A stretch of DNA of 64,000 nucleotides from an uncultured Oscillospiraceae bacterium (GTDB taxonomy: Bacteria; Bacillota; Clostridia; Oscillospirales; Oscillospiraceae). The translations under genes and the position numbers were made by a program. Numbering within the stretch: position 1 is the stretch's first letter; every line of letters begins with the position of its first letter. The stretch lies in assembly GCA_910587255.1 (NCBI GenBank), contig CAJUKT010000048.1, positions 62,001-126,000 on the forward strand. Reading direction: 5' to 3'. The notes beneath the pieces were generated by a model, which was not told the DNA's origin, searched no databases, and saw only the letters and a program-made list of their open reading frames with translations. Positions 41,858 through 50,272 of the stretch are shown piece after piece.

Positions 41858-43078
41858 ATGAGCATAGAATCCAACCCCGTCCAGGCCCCCAAAGGGGGCG
41901 CGGGGGCGGTTAAAATTGCCGCCGCCGTCCTGCTGTCCGGCTGCCTCATCGCCAGCCTGGGGCTCAATATCTACCAGGCCGCCGTCCAAAACCAGAAGGT
42001 GAGCGAATACATCGACCACGAGCTGGAGCGCCAGGCCGAAGAGGCAAAAAAGGAAAACGAATACATGGAGGACGGCTACCGGGTGGGTGGCGAATACGAA
42101 ATCCGCTCCACCACCCACATCTCCGACGCCTACCTGAGCGGTGACAGCAGCCTGCTCAGCCCGGAGGACGAGGAGACCCTCTCCATGGCGGAGGCCGTGC
42201 TGTCCGAGGTCATTGAGGAGGGCATGAGCCGCTACGAACAGGAGGAGGCCGTCTATCTCTGGCTGGTGTCCAACATAGGCCGCAACTCCAGCGGCGTCAT
42301 CAGCCGCCCGGGCATGAGCCGCTCCGCCTTCACGCCCCATGACGTGCTGGCCAGCCGCTCGGCGGTGTGCGTGGGCTACGCCACCACCTTCCGCCTTTTC
42401 ATGAATATGCTGGGCATGGACTGCCGCATTGTCCACAACGAGTACCATTCCTGGAACCTGGTGCGGCTGGACGACGGCTGGTACCACGTGGACATCTACA
42501 GCGACACCCATGGCGTGCCCTACGGAAACTTCAACATGACCGACATGGTGGCAAAAACAGGCCACAGCTGGGATGAATCCGCCCTGCCCGAGGCCAAGAG
42601 CGTAACGTACACCCCCGCTGTCCAAAACAGCATCCAGGTGGACGGCGTTCTGGACGTTCCCGCCGCCCTGAAAGAGGCTTTGGACGGCCGGAGCCGCGCG
42701 CTGTTTTTCCAGTTCAAGCAGCCTCTCACCGACGAGGATATGGACATGGCAGAGTTTCTGGCCGTCGCCCTGGAGCGTGTGCTCAGCGGAATGCTGGAGG
42801 ATAGCTACTACTTCCGGGCCGCCTGGTATCCCGGCGAAGGGGACAGCTATATCCTGGGCCTGCTGCTGGAAAGCCACAGGATCGAGGAGGAGGAGAGCGA
42901 CGGTATTGATGCCGGCTCCCCCGAGGGCCAGGAGATCATTCGGGCCATCGCCGCCGCCTTTGACGTAGACCCGGTGGCGCTGGGCGGGCACCCCACGCAG
43001 AGCGAATTCCCCACCGACGCCCCCGCCGATGTGCCCGGGGCCGTTTTCACCCGGAGCGGCGCCGCCGCCATCCCCTGA
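41858..43078 (+). CDS. Membrane-anchored transglutaminase-like protein
   Basis: This 406-residue protein has one N-terminal membrane helix (residues about 18-40), a Glu/Lys-rich coiled segment, and a transglutaminase-like core. The triad is visible as Cys in SRSAVCVGYATTFRLFMNMLGM, His in NEYHSWNLVRLDDGWYHVD, and the Asp ending that string. It would act outside the membrane as a cysteine protease, amidase or cross-linker. The last 150 residues are an extra domain I do not recognise. The DUF4358 lipoprotein gene follows after 24 bases, suggesting joint function in the envelope. Confidence 0.8.
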   Translation: MSIESNPVQAPKGGAGAVKIAAAVLLSGCLIASLGLNIYQAAVQNQKVSEYIDHELERQAEEAKKENEYMEDGYRVGGEYEIRSTTHISDAYLSGDSSLLSPEDEETLSMAEAVLSEVIEEGMSRYEQEEAVYLWLVSNIGRNSSGVISRPGMSRSAFTPHDVLASRSAVCVGYATTFRLFMNMLGMDCRIVHNEYHSWNLVRLDDGWYHVDIYSDTHGVPYGNFNMTDMVAKTGHSWDESALPEAKSVTYTPAVQNSIQVDGVLDVPAALKEALDGRSRALFFQFKQPLTDEDMDMAEFLAVALERVLSGMLEDSYYFRAAWYPGEGDSYILGLLLESHRIEEEESDGIDAGSPEGQEIIRAIAAAFDVDPVALGGHPTQSEFPTDAPADVPGAVFTRSGAAAIP

Positions 43079-43102
43079 CCACCGGCTTGGGAGGTGCGCA
43101 GT

Positions 43103-43609
43103 ATGGATTACATAAAAAGGGTTCTCTGTCTCGCCCTGGCGGCGGCGCTGCTGCTGTCCGCCCCTGGCTGCGGCGGCAGGGAGGACGACGGGCCGGATCT
43201 GGACCCGGCGGAAATGGCCCGGGCCATGATGGACGCGGACACCACCCTGCCCAAGATGGTGGAGCGCTCCAGCGGGGACGACGGCGGCGAGGACAGCTTC
43301 ACCTACCTGTCCAGCCTGGACTATGGCAAGGTGGACGCCTACTTTTACGCCTGCGCCGACGCCGGAACGGCGGAGGAAATCGCGGTGGTCAAGCTCAAGG
43401 ACAAAGGGGACGCCGCCGCCCTGATGGAGTCCCTCCACGACCACATCAAGTCCCGGCAGGGCACCTTCGCGGAATACGACCCGGAACAGCTTCCCCTGAC
43501 CGAGTCCGCAGTAGTTACCCGGGAGGGGCGGTATGTGACCCTTATCGTATCCAAAAAGAGCGGGCTGGTGCAGCAGGAGTTTCAGAAATTTTTCCAGCAG
43601 GATGAGTAG
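43103..43609 (+). CDS. DUF4358-like secreted lipoprotein
   Basis: This 168-residue protein has a signal peptide (KRVLCLALAAALLLSAPGC) with a plausible lipobox Cys, although SAPGC is a weak match. The mature part shows SLDYGKVDAYFYACADAGTAEEIAVVKLKD and ends VSKKSGLVQQEFQKFF, resembling the DUF4358 family common in gut Clostridia. Function unknown. GGGAGG lies 8 bases from ATG 43103. A transposon-like repeat begins at the last base of the gene's TAG region. Confidence 0.65.
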   Translation: MDYIKRVLCLALAAALLLSAPGCGGREDDGPDLDPAEMARAMMDADTTLPKMVERSSGDDGGEDSFTYLSSLDYGKVDAYFYACADAGTAEEIAVVKLKDKGDAAALMESLHDHIKSRQGTFAEYDPEQLPLTESAVVTREGRYVTLIVSKKSGLVQQEFQKFFQQDE

Positions 43610-43744
43610 AACTAGGCGCTGTTTGAAAATTGCCGCCATACCCAAACGGAAGGCCTTTTTCCGCCATACGTCGTTGATTCGACTTGTCTGGCGAAAAATC
43701 CCTTACCGCTGGGCACACCGTCAATTTTCAAACAGCGCCTAGTT
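43610..43744. mobile_element. Miniature inverted-repeat element, family B, intact copy
   Basis: The 23-bp perfect terminal inverted repeats AACTAGGCGCTGTTTGAAAATTG (43610-43632) and its complement (43722-43744) are counted here by position, with about 90 bp between. There is no coding capacity. A partial relative lies at 24471-24517. It separates the GC-rich envelope genes from an AT-rich ABC exporter. Confidence 0.85.
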
Positions 43745-43822
43745 TTCTCTAGAATTGATACTCTAAAATTAAATTATGGGATTTCTGATAGCAGCGTCTC
43801 TGACAGTACAAAACTGTCCTTA

Positions 43823-45448
43823 TCAGGCTTCCATTTTAGAACATAATATGCCGTCAGCTAGTTCATAAATCCCGTCGTACTGTGGAATCAGGGCGGGGTT
43901 CGGTTTATGGCAGACGTGAAACACCATTGCCTGCTCACTTAATAGTAATTGCTCTATCATTGCTGAATTGCTTTGATCAAGCGCAGAGGTGACCTCATCC
44001 AATAAGTATATTGGGGGACGCCCAACCATTGCGCGCGCCAAAGCCACACGCTGCTGCTCACCGCCGGACAGCGAATCCATAATTTCCGGCGTTAGTTCTT
44101 GATTATGATACCTCTCCAGCAAATACTCCAAGTTCAGCTTTTTAATTACATCATCATAGACATCTTTGGAAATTGGCCTCCCCAAACAGATATTGTCCTC
44201 TAAAGTCGCGTAGAAGAGATAGGGGGTTTGAAAAACGGGGCAGACTTTTTCGTAATATGACCCATATGCTATAGATCTGATCTCGTGCTGATTGTAAAGA
44301 ATTTCTCCTCCATATTGGGTATCCCCAATTTGGGCGATCAACCGAAGCAAGGTGGATTTCCCACTTCCGCTTTTACCAGTGATGAGATATTTTCGGCCGG
44401 CAGCAAAATGCGCACAAATATCATTTAGAATTGTGAGGTCCTCCACTTGATAAGAAATATGGTTAATGGACAGCTGTTTAAAATTTTCGGCTTGATTGGT
44501 TCGCACCGTCTTGTCTTCGGGTGTGCTATTGATCATGCGCTTATACTGCTCAAGAATTGGCAGTGATTCGTTGCGTCCGTGCCGCAGGTAGGCTAACACC
44601 TCAATGGGGCCGCTGATCACTTCAGCCAACTGTATTACAGCGACAAGGCTCCCAATATCCATTTCGTTTCTGGAAATGAGGTCAATGCCAATCATGAGAA
44701 TTAAGACTGTTTTCGCCACCTGTAAAAAGATCGTAATTCCTTGAACGATCAATTGATGTTTCAGCAATACAGCTTCACTCCGCGCAATCCCATCATTCGC
44801 CGCACGAATAGTCCCTGCTGCGTATTGCTGACAACGATATGCTTTCACCAAGCGCAGGCCATTTAAAATTGATTGCAGCGTTGTATTATATTTGCCTAAC
44901 ATTCCTGAATAGGTTTTTCTGGCTTCGCCTCCCCGCTTTCTCATGGTATTAGGGAAAACTACAATCAGGATGCTGACACCAACAATCGTAAAAGCTAATA
45001 TCCAATGAATAAACAGCAATGACAACGCAGAAAAGAAAATAATGCATGTACATTTAATAATATCTATTGTCCCCAAAAAATACTGCTCGGCCACGCTGGG
45101 GATATCGTTATTGATAAATGATGTAAATGCGGAAATTTCTTCTCTTTTTGAGCTGTCATGTGCAGAAAAAGAACGAAACGCATTTTCACGCATCTGCTTC
45201 TTCTGCTTGATCTTTAACGTGTCGCCCATGTAGTTATCCAGCCCGGCAAAACAAATCTGAAACAGGCTGACGGACAAAAATACACACAGCATGATTACGC
45301 GGTTAGAAGAATCTGTAAGAACAGACGTTATCAGACGTCCAGAAATAGTAGGTATCGCAACGCCGATCGCAGAGTAAACAATTCCCACAAGTAATGTGAA
45401 TAGGAAAAACTTTTTATTCTTTCCCGTGAGCGAAAGAATATCTGTCAT
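43823..45448 (-). CDS. AT-rich ABC exporter, probably horizontally acquired
   Basis: This 541-residue fused ABC exporter has six hydrophobic segments in the first 290 residues, then Walker A GKSGSGKSTL, Q-loop CPVFQTPYLFYATLEDN, signature SLSGGEQQR, and Walker B IYLLDEVTSALD, where Val replaces the usual Pro after DE. The H-loop His is in VFHVCHKP. Codon usage and base composition are much more AT-rich than the neighbours. It stands alone, without processing, peptidase or toxin genes. Peptide or bacteriocin export is possible but not shown. Inverted-repeat elements lie on both sides (43610 and 45690), marking an insertion. Confidence 0.82.
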   Translation of the reverse strand: MTDILSLTGKNKKFFLFTLLVGIVYSAIGVAIPTISGRLITSVLTDSSNRVIMLCVFLSVSLFQICFAGLDNYMGDTLKIKQKKQMRENAFRSFSAHDSSKREEISAFTSFINNDIPSVAEQYFLGTIDIIKCTCIIFFSALSLLFIHWILAFTIVGVSILIVVFPNTMRKRGGEARKTYSGMLGKYNTTLQSILNGLRLVKAYRCQQYAAGTIRAANDGIARSEAVLLKHQLIVQGITIFLQVAKTVLILMIGIDLISRNEMDIGSLVAVIQLAEVISGPIEVLAYLRHGRNESLPILEQYKRMINSTPEDKTVRTNQAENFKQLSINHISYQVEDLTILNDICAHFAAGRKYLITGKSGSGKSTLLRLIAQIGDTQYGGEILYNQHEIRSIAYGSYYEKVCPVFQTPYLFYATLEDNICLGRPISKDVYDDVIKKLNLEYLLERYHNQELTPEIMDSLSGGEQQRVALARAMVGRPPIYLLDEVTSALDQSNSAMIEQLLLSEQAMVFHVCHKPNPALIPQYDGIYELADGILCSKMEA

Positions 45449-45533
45449 TGAAATGCGCCCTCCTTCATGGGTCTTAACCTCTTGAAATCAAGTAAACTAC
45501 CTGATGTTCTCTGACCACAGCTGGAGGCTCCAC

Positions 45534-45581
45534 GCTATATCATCGAAGCATCAGATATGCTTCGACAGAATCTGATATAGC
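45534..45581. repeat. Nested inverted repeat upstream of the AT-rich exporter
   Basis: GCTATATCA (45534-45542) pairs with TGATATAGC (45573-45581), and inside it CGAAGCAT (45544-45551) pairs with ATGCTTCG (45557-45564). It lies in the roughly 400-base gene-free gap between the exporter and icd and could form a cruciform, a leader hairpin or a regulator site. On the minus strand CTGACG-17-TAATAT upstream of it is a possible promoter. The rest of the gap is repeat copy 2. Confidence 0.6.
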
Positions 45582-45689
45582 ATCCTAACCATACTATAGT
45601 AATTCATATTATTCCTTTCCCCAGGTGCCGTCAGCCCTTATATTCCTTTTCGGCCTTTTACCCAGTTCATATTGATTGCCGGTGCCTTA

Positions 45690-45849
45690 GAAGCTGTACC
45701 AATAGCCTCAGCACCCATCCTCGCGGCCAAAATCACCGCTGGCTTCGTTAACAAATCTTAAAATACACAAAGCATTCCCGCGATTTTTTGCCTCGCCACC
45801 GGCGATTTTGCCTCGCGAATCTGCACACTTCGGCTAATGGTACAGCTTC
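45690..45849. mobile_element. Miniature inverted-repeat element, family A, copy 2
   Basis: The ends are GAAGCTGTACCAATAG and CTAATGGTACAGCTTC (one mismatch). Flanks are TTA on both sides (45687-45689 and 45850-45852), a clean 3-bp target duplication. The icd stop codon lies 2 bases beyond the right-hand TTA. Interior orientation matches copy 1. Confidence 0.85.
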
Positions 45850-45854
45850 TTAGC

Positions 45855-47054
45855 TCACAGCCGCGCCCGGATGGCCCGCAGGAACTCCAGCCCGGTAACC
45901 TTTTGGGCGGGGGCCTCTCCCTCCCACAGCCCCACCAGATCGCCGGTCATCACGCCGCTCTCAATGGTGTCGATGGCGGCCCGCTCCAGCTTTCCGGCAA
46001 AGGCGGCCAGCTCCGGCAGGCCGTCCAGCTCTCCCCGCTTGGCCAGAGCCCCCGTCCAGGCGAACAGGGTGGCCATGGGGTTGGTGGACACCTGCTCCCC
46101 CTTGAGGTGGCGGTAGTAGTGCTGGGTGACGGTGCCGTGGGCGGCCTCATACTCGTAGTTCCCCTCCGGGGACACCAGCACCGAGGTCATCATGGCCAGC
46201 GACCCGAAGGCGGTGGATACCATGTCGCTCATCACGTCGCCGTCGTAGTTCTTGCAGGCCCAGATAAAGCCCCCCTTGGAGCGGATGACCCGGGCCACCG
46301 CGTCGTCAATGAGCGTGTAGAAGTAGGTGATGCCCGCCTGCTCAAACGCCGCTTTGTATTCTGCCTCAAAAATCCCGGCAAAAATATCCTTGAAGGTGTG
46401 GTCGTACTGCTTGGAGATGGTGTCCTTGGTGGAGAACCACAGATCCTGGCGGGTATCCAGGGCAAACTGGAAGCAGGAGCGGGCAAAGGAGGCGATGGAT
46501 GCCTCCACATTGAACTGCCCCTGGAGCACGCCGGGGCCGTCGAACTGGTGGATGGTCTGGCGGTATTCCGCGCCGTCCGCACCGGTGAACACCAGCTCCG
46601 CCGTGCCCGGGCCGGGGACCTTGAACTCAGATGCTTTGTACACGTCGCCAAAGGCGTGGCGGGCAATGGTGATGGGCGCCTGCCAGTTCTTCACCACCGG
46701 GTTAAGCCCCCGCACCATGATGGGGGCGCGGAACACGGTGCCGTCCAGGATGGCCCGGATGGTGCCGTTGGGGGATTTCCACATCTGTGACAGCTTGTAC
46801 TCCTCCACCCGCTGCTGGTTGGGGGTGATAGTGGCGCATTTGACGGCCACGCCGTACCTTTTGTTCGCCTGGGCGGCGTCGATGGTCACCTGGTCCCCCG
46901 TCTCCTCCCGGTGGGGGAGGCCCAGGTCATAATACTCCGTTTTCAGCTCAATGTAGGGCTCCAGCAGCTCTTCCTTGATCTGCTGCCAGAGGATACGGGT
47001 CATCTCGTCCCCGTCCATCTCCACCAGAGGGGTTTTCATTTGCAGCTTGTCCAT
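45855..47054 (-). CDS. icd: NADP-dependent isocitrate dehydrogenase (type II, eukaryote-like)
   Basis: This 399-residue enzyme oxidatively decarboxylates isocitrate to 2-oxoglutarate. PLVEMDGDEMTRILWQ near the start, CATITPNQQRVEEY, WKSPNGTIRAILDGTVFR (substrate-phosphate/Ser region), NYDGDVMSDMVSTAFGSLAMM and EAAHGTVTQHYY identify the homodimeric type II NADP enzyme found in some Clostridia and Bacteroidetes. GGAGAG precedes the ATG. Repeat elements lie at both ends of the gene, so it is probably a single transcription unit. It links carbon flow to glutamate synthesis. Confidence 0.93.
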   Translation of the reverse strand: MDKLQMKTPLVEMDGDEMTRILWQQIKEELLEPYIELKTEYYDLGLPHREETGDQVTIDAAQANKRYGVAVKCATITPNQQRVEEYKLSQMWKSPNGTIRAILDGTVFRAPIMVRGLNPVVKNWQAPITIARHAFGDVYKASEFKVPGPGTAELVFTGADGAEYRQTIHQFDGPGVLQGQFNVEASIASFARSCFQFALDTRQDLWFSTKDTISKQYDHTFKDIFAGIFEAEYKAAFEQAGITYFYTLIDDAVARVIRSKGGFIWACKNYDGDVMSDMVSTAFGSLAMMTSVLVSPEGNYEYEAAHGTVTQHYYRHLKGEQVSTNPMATLFAWTGALAKRGELDGLPELAAFAGKLERAAIDTIESGVMTGDLVGLWEGEAPAQKVTGLEFLRAIRARL

Positions 47055-47136
47055 TGATCATCTCTCCTTATGATGTGAAAGGGCGGGGGCGGAAATCCGT
47101 CCCCGCCGCGGTGTTTTGGGAATCAGGTGCTTCTCA

Positions 47137-47296
47137 GAAGCTGTACAAATAGCCGAAGTATTCAGATTTGTGAGCCAAAATTGCCGCTGGCAAGACGAAA
47201 AATCGCAGGAATACTTTGTGTATTTCAAGATTTTTCAACGCAGCCGGCGGCAATTTTGGCCGTAAAGCTGGGTGCTGAGGCTATTGGTACAGCTTC
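47137..47296. mobile_element. Miniature inverted-repeat element, family A, copy 3
   Basis: The ends are GAAGCTGTACAAATAG (one mismatch) and CTATTGGTACAGCTTC. TCA flanks both ends (47134-47136 and 47297-47299), and the right-hand TCA is exactly the complement of the DUF975 stop codon. The interior is inverted relative to copies 1 and 2. Confidence 0.87.
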
Positions 47297-48388
47297 TCAA
47301 TTCCAGGGGTCGTCCCTGGGCCCGGTGGGGCCGGTAGGGCCGGGGCCGGAAATGGTGGAGCGGGTGGACCAGTTGTAATCCGTGGGGCCGCTCCAGCCCG
47401 CGGGTCCCTTGGGGGCTGCGCCCTTGGCCCAGTCGTAGAATTTGGCCATAGCTCCCGTCCTATAGGGGCTCAGCCACAGGCTGAGGATGGTCCCTCCCAG
47501 GAACATGACCAGCATAATCAGCAAGCCCACCCCGGCGCTGGCGATCATCCCCCCAATATCGGAGACGCGGCCGTAGGCCACCTGGATCGAGATGGGGATG
47601 ACCAGGGCGGCGATGCCCGTCAGCCACAGCGCAATGCTCAGCAACTCCCAGCCGATAAAGGATAGCTGGAGGACAAAGGCCCTGCCCACATTGTCCTGCA
47701 TCAGCCGCCTGCTCTCCCGGATGGCGTCCATGCCGGACAGGTTCTGATCCAGCAGGGCATAGTCCGCCAGCGCGTAGCGCATGGTGACCCACACCACCCC
47801 GATCTCATAGGCTACCACACCCACGATCATAACCAGCACCGGCAGCACCACCATATCGGTGACGGCGGCGATCACCACCATCGCCACGATCACCACCACC
47901 AGGCCCACGCCCAGCAGCAGCGACCACAAAAACACAAATATTCCCGTGAGAATGCGGGTGACCAGTACACCGCCGATGCGGGGAAAGGCGCAGAAGAGCT
48001 TTCCCGCGTCCGGGTCCTCCCCCCGGACCAGGGCCAGGGCGTAGCCCTCATAGCCCACGCCCATCACGCTCTGCCACAGGTAGACGATGATGGACATCAC
48101 CAGCCCCACCACCGCTATGCTGAACAGCACACCGGGCCCCCGGCTCATAAAGTCCATGAGCACCCGCTCCATGGCCTCGTCCATCTCATAGCCCGCTAAT
48201 ATGTAGGCCCACAGCCTCTCGCTGTAGCCGCCCATGCCCCCGCTGAGCAGGCGGCTCACAAAATTCACCATCCCCGTGCCCACCGACACAATGACGGAAA
48301 ACAGCAGCGTCATCAGCATGGGCCTCGTCCTGGCGCCGCGCATGGCGGCCTTAACGCTCAGCTTCAGCTGCACGCGGTCATATTGCAT
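47297..48388 (-). CDS. DUF975-family multipass membrane protein with Gly-Pro tail
   Basis: This 363-residue protein with about six hydrophobic segments resembles the DUF975 family (LKLSVKAAMRGARTRPMLMTLLF at the start; ALADYALLDQNLSGMDAIRESRRLMQDNVGRAFVLQLSFIGWELL in the middle). Its C-terminus ends in a short collagen-like stretch, GPGPTGPTGPRDDPWN, after a Trp/Ser-rich linker. Function unknown. The start has AAGGAGG and a good promoter 55-80 bases upstream. The stop codon coincides with a target duplication of repeat copy 3. Confidence 0.75.
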   Translation of the reverse strand: MQYDRVQLKLSVKAAMRGARTRPMLMTLLFSVIVSVGTGMVNFVSRLLSGGMGGYSERLWAYILAGYEMDEAMERVLMDFMSRGPGVLFSIAVVGLVMSIIVYLWQSVMGVGYEGYALALVRGEDPDAGKLFCAFPRIGGVLVTRILTGIFVFLWSLLLGVGLVVVIVAMVVIAAVTDMVVLPVLVMIVGVVAYEIGVVWVTMRYALADYALLDQNLSGMDAIRESRRLMQDNVGRAFVLQLSFIGWELLSIALWLTGIAALVIPISIQVAYGRVSDIGGMIASAGVGLLIMLVMFLGGTILSLWLSPYRTGAMAKFYDWAKGAAPKGPAGWSGPTDYNWSTRSTISGPGPTGPTGPRDDPWN

Positions 48389-48440
48389 TGCAATAACCCT
48401 CCTTCACTCTTTTCGCCGCCCCAGGGCGGCTGTCCCCTTC

Positions 48441-48469
48441 ATTATAGCGCGGCTCAGCCTGAATTGCAA
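48441..48469 (-). promoter_or_regulatory. Promoter of the DUF975 gene
   Basis: On the minus strand TTGCAA (48464-48469), 17-bp spacer and TATAAT (48441-48446). Confidence 0.85.
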
Positions 48470-48524
48470 CAAAAACAGCCGCCTGGGGGCCCGCCCTCCC
48501 TGCCGGGGCGTTTTATACAGCCAA

Positions 48525-48557
48525 AGCGCCCCTGATTTACACGAAATCAGGGGCGCT
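48525..48557 (-). terminator. Hairpin downstream of the flotillin gene
   Basis: A 14-bp perfect stem, AGCGCCCCTGATTT (48525-48538) with AAATCAGGGGCGCT (48544-48557), lies 70 bases after the flotillin stop on the minus strand. The T-tract after it is short, so termination efficiency is uncertain. Confidence 0.7.
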
Positions 48558-48626
48558 CTCTATTTTGGTATCCTAGGAACCGCCGTCAACCATCCGCGGT
48601 TTTCTCCCTTGACCCCGCAGAGTTCC

Positions 48627-50147
48627 TCACTGCTCCGGCGGACGATCCCCTTCGCCGCCGGCCGGGGCGCTCCCCGCCTGATCCGTGGGCGCGGGGCCCT
48701 GGATGATGATCGTCTTGTCCTCTCCTCCGGCCAGCCTGCCCCCCAGCATACCGGCCACCAGGGATTTCACGTCGATCCCCATGCTCTGGGTGATGCCTTC
48801 GGTGACCTGGGAGGTGCCGGTGATGATATCCTCCAGCAGCTTGGCGCTGTTTCCCTCGCCGTACATGGTGATCTTGTCCACCCTGGACAGGGGCTCGGCC
48901 ACGTGCTTGGCAATCTCGGGCAGCGCCTGCATGACCATCTCAATGACGGCGGCCTCGCCGTACTTTTTCATGGCCTCCGCCTTTTTGTCGATACCCTCGG
49001 CCTCCGCCAGCGCCCTGGCCCGGATGGCCTCCGCCTCCGCCTTGCCCACGGCGGCAATACCCTCTGCCTCCTGCTCCTTGGCGTACTTCTGGGCCTCGGC
49101 GATCTTCCGCTCCGCCTCCGCCCGCTGCTCCTGCTCATAGCGGGCCGCCTCCGCGTCCTTCTGGCGCTTGAACAGCACGGCCTCCGCCTCCTGCTGCTGG
49201 CGGTAGCGCTCGGCGTCCGCCTTGGCGCGGATCTCCGCCTCCAGCGTCTGCTTCTGCACCTCCACCTCAACCTGCTTCAGCTCGGCCTGGCGCTGGGTCT
49301 TGGCGATTTCGGCGTTCACCGTGGCGGTCTCAATGCTCTTGCGCTGCTCCTGGCTCTGGATTTCGTAGGCGGCGTCCGCCTCGGCCTTCTTGCCGTCGGC
49401 CAGGATCTTCAGCTCCGCCCGGCGGATCTCCAGCTCGGTCTGCTTCTGGGCAATCTGCGTGTCCGCCTGCACCCGGGCCTCGTTGGACTCCCGCTCCGCC
49501 TGGGCCTGGGCGATGGCGATGTCGCGGTCCGCCTGGGCCTTGGCAATGGCGGCGTTCTTCTTGATGAGGCTGGTGTTATCCGCGCCCAGGTCCTTGATGA
49601 GCCCGTTCTCGTCGGTGACGTTCTGGATATTGCAGGAGAGGATCTCAATGCCCAGCTTGTCCATATCCTTGCTGGCCTTCTGCATCACCTGGTCGGAGAA
49701 GGAATCCCGGTCGGTATTGATCTCCTTGAGGGACAGGGTGCCGATGATCTCGCGCATATTGCCCTGGAGGGAATCCTGGAGGTCCCGGGTGATCTCCTCC
49801 GGGCGCTTGTTCAGGAAGTTTTTCGCCGCCAGCTTGATGCCGTCCGCCAAGGGCGAGATGCGCACCTTGGCCACGGCGTCCACATTCACGTTGATGAAAT
49901 CGCTGGTGGGGACGGACTGCTCCGTCTTGATATCCACCGTCATCTGCCCCAGGTACAGCTTATCCAGCCGCTCAAAAATGGGCACACGGATGCCGGCCCG
50001 CCCGATGAGCACCTTGCTCTCCTTTTTGAGGCCGGAGATGATGTAGGCCTGGTCGGGCGGGGCCTTGACGTAACCGCTCAGAATGACGATGAGCACCACT
50101 GCCACAGGCACAATAATGTAGAGCGCGGTGAGAATGTTTTCCAGCAC
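48627..50147 (-). CDS. floT: Flotillin / band-7 (SPFH) membrane scaffold protein
   Basis: This 506-residue protein has an N-terminal membrane helix (about residues 6-26), the SPFH domain (YVKAPPDQAYIISGLKKE onward; FINVNVDAVAKVRISP; RPEEITRDLQDSLQGNMREIIG) and a long Ala/Glu/Lys-rich coiled coil (about 200-400) with repeated Glu-Ala units. Flotillins organise membrane microdomains. The start is GTG 50147, 7 bases after AAAGGAGGAG; the upstream in-frame extension lacks a ribosome site. A glycine/proline-rich tail ends the protein. No nfeD-type partner lies beside it. Confidence 0.9.
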   Translation of the reverse strand: MLENILTALYIIVPVAVVLIVILSGYVKAPPDQAYIISGLKKESKVLIGRAGIRVPIFERLDKLYLGQMTVDIKTEQSVPTSDFINVNVDAVAKVRISPLADGIKLAAKNFLNKRPEEITRDLQDSLQGNMREIIGTLSLKEINTDRDSFSDQVMQKASKDMDKLGIEILSCNIQNVTDENGLIKDLGADNTSLIKKNAAIAKAQADRDIAIAQAQAERESNEARVQADTQIAQKQTELEIRRAELKILADGKKAEADAAYEIQSQEQRKSIETATVNAEIAKTQRQAELKQVEVEVQKQTLEAEIRAKADAERYRQQQEAEAVLFKRQKDAEAARYEQEQRAEAERKIAEAQKYAKEQEAEGIAAVGKAEAEAIRARALAEAEGIDKKAEAMKKYGEAAVIEMVMQALPEIAKHVAEPLSRVDKITMYGEGNSAKLLEDIITGTSQVTEGITQSMGIDVKSLVAGMLGGRLAGGEDKTIIIQGPAPTDQAGSAPAGGEGDRPPEQ

Positions 50148-50272
50148 GGGGACTCCTCCTTTCAAATTACAACTCAAATGACAGTCCTGCGTTCTCCTAT
50201 ATGAAACAAGCCGGGACGGCGGCCCTTCCACAGGGTATGGGGCCGGGGCCGCATCCCGACGGCTTGGAATTG

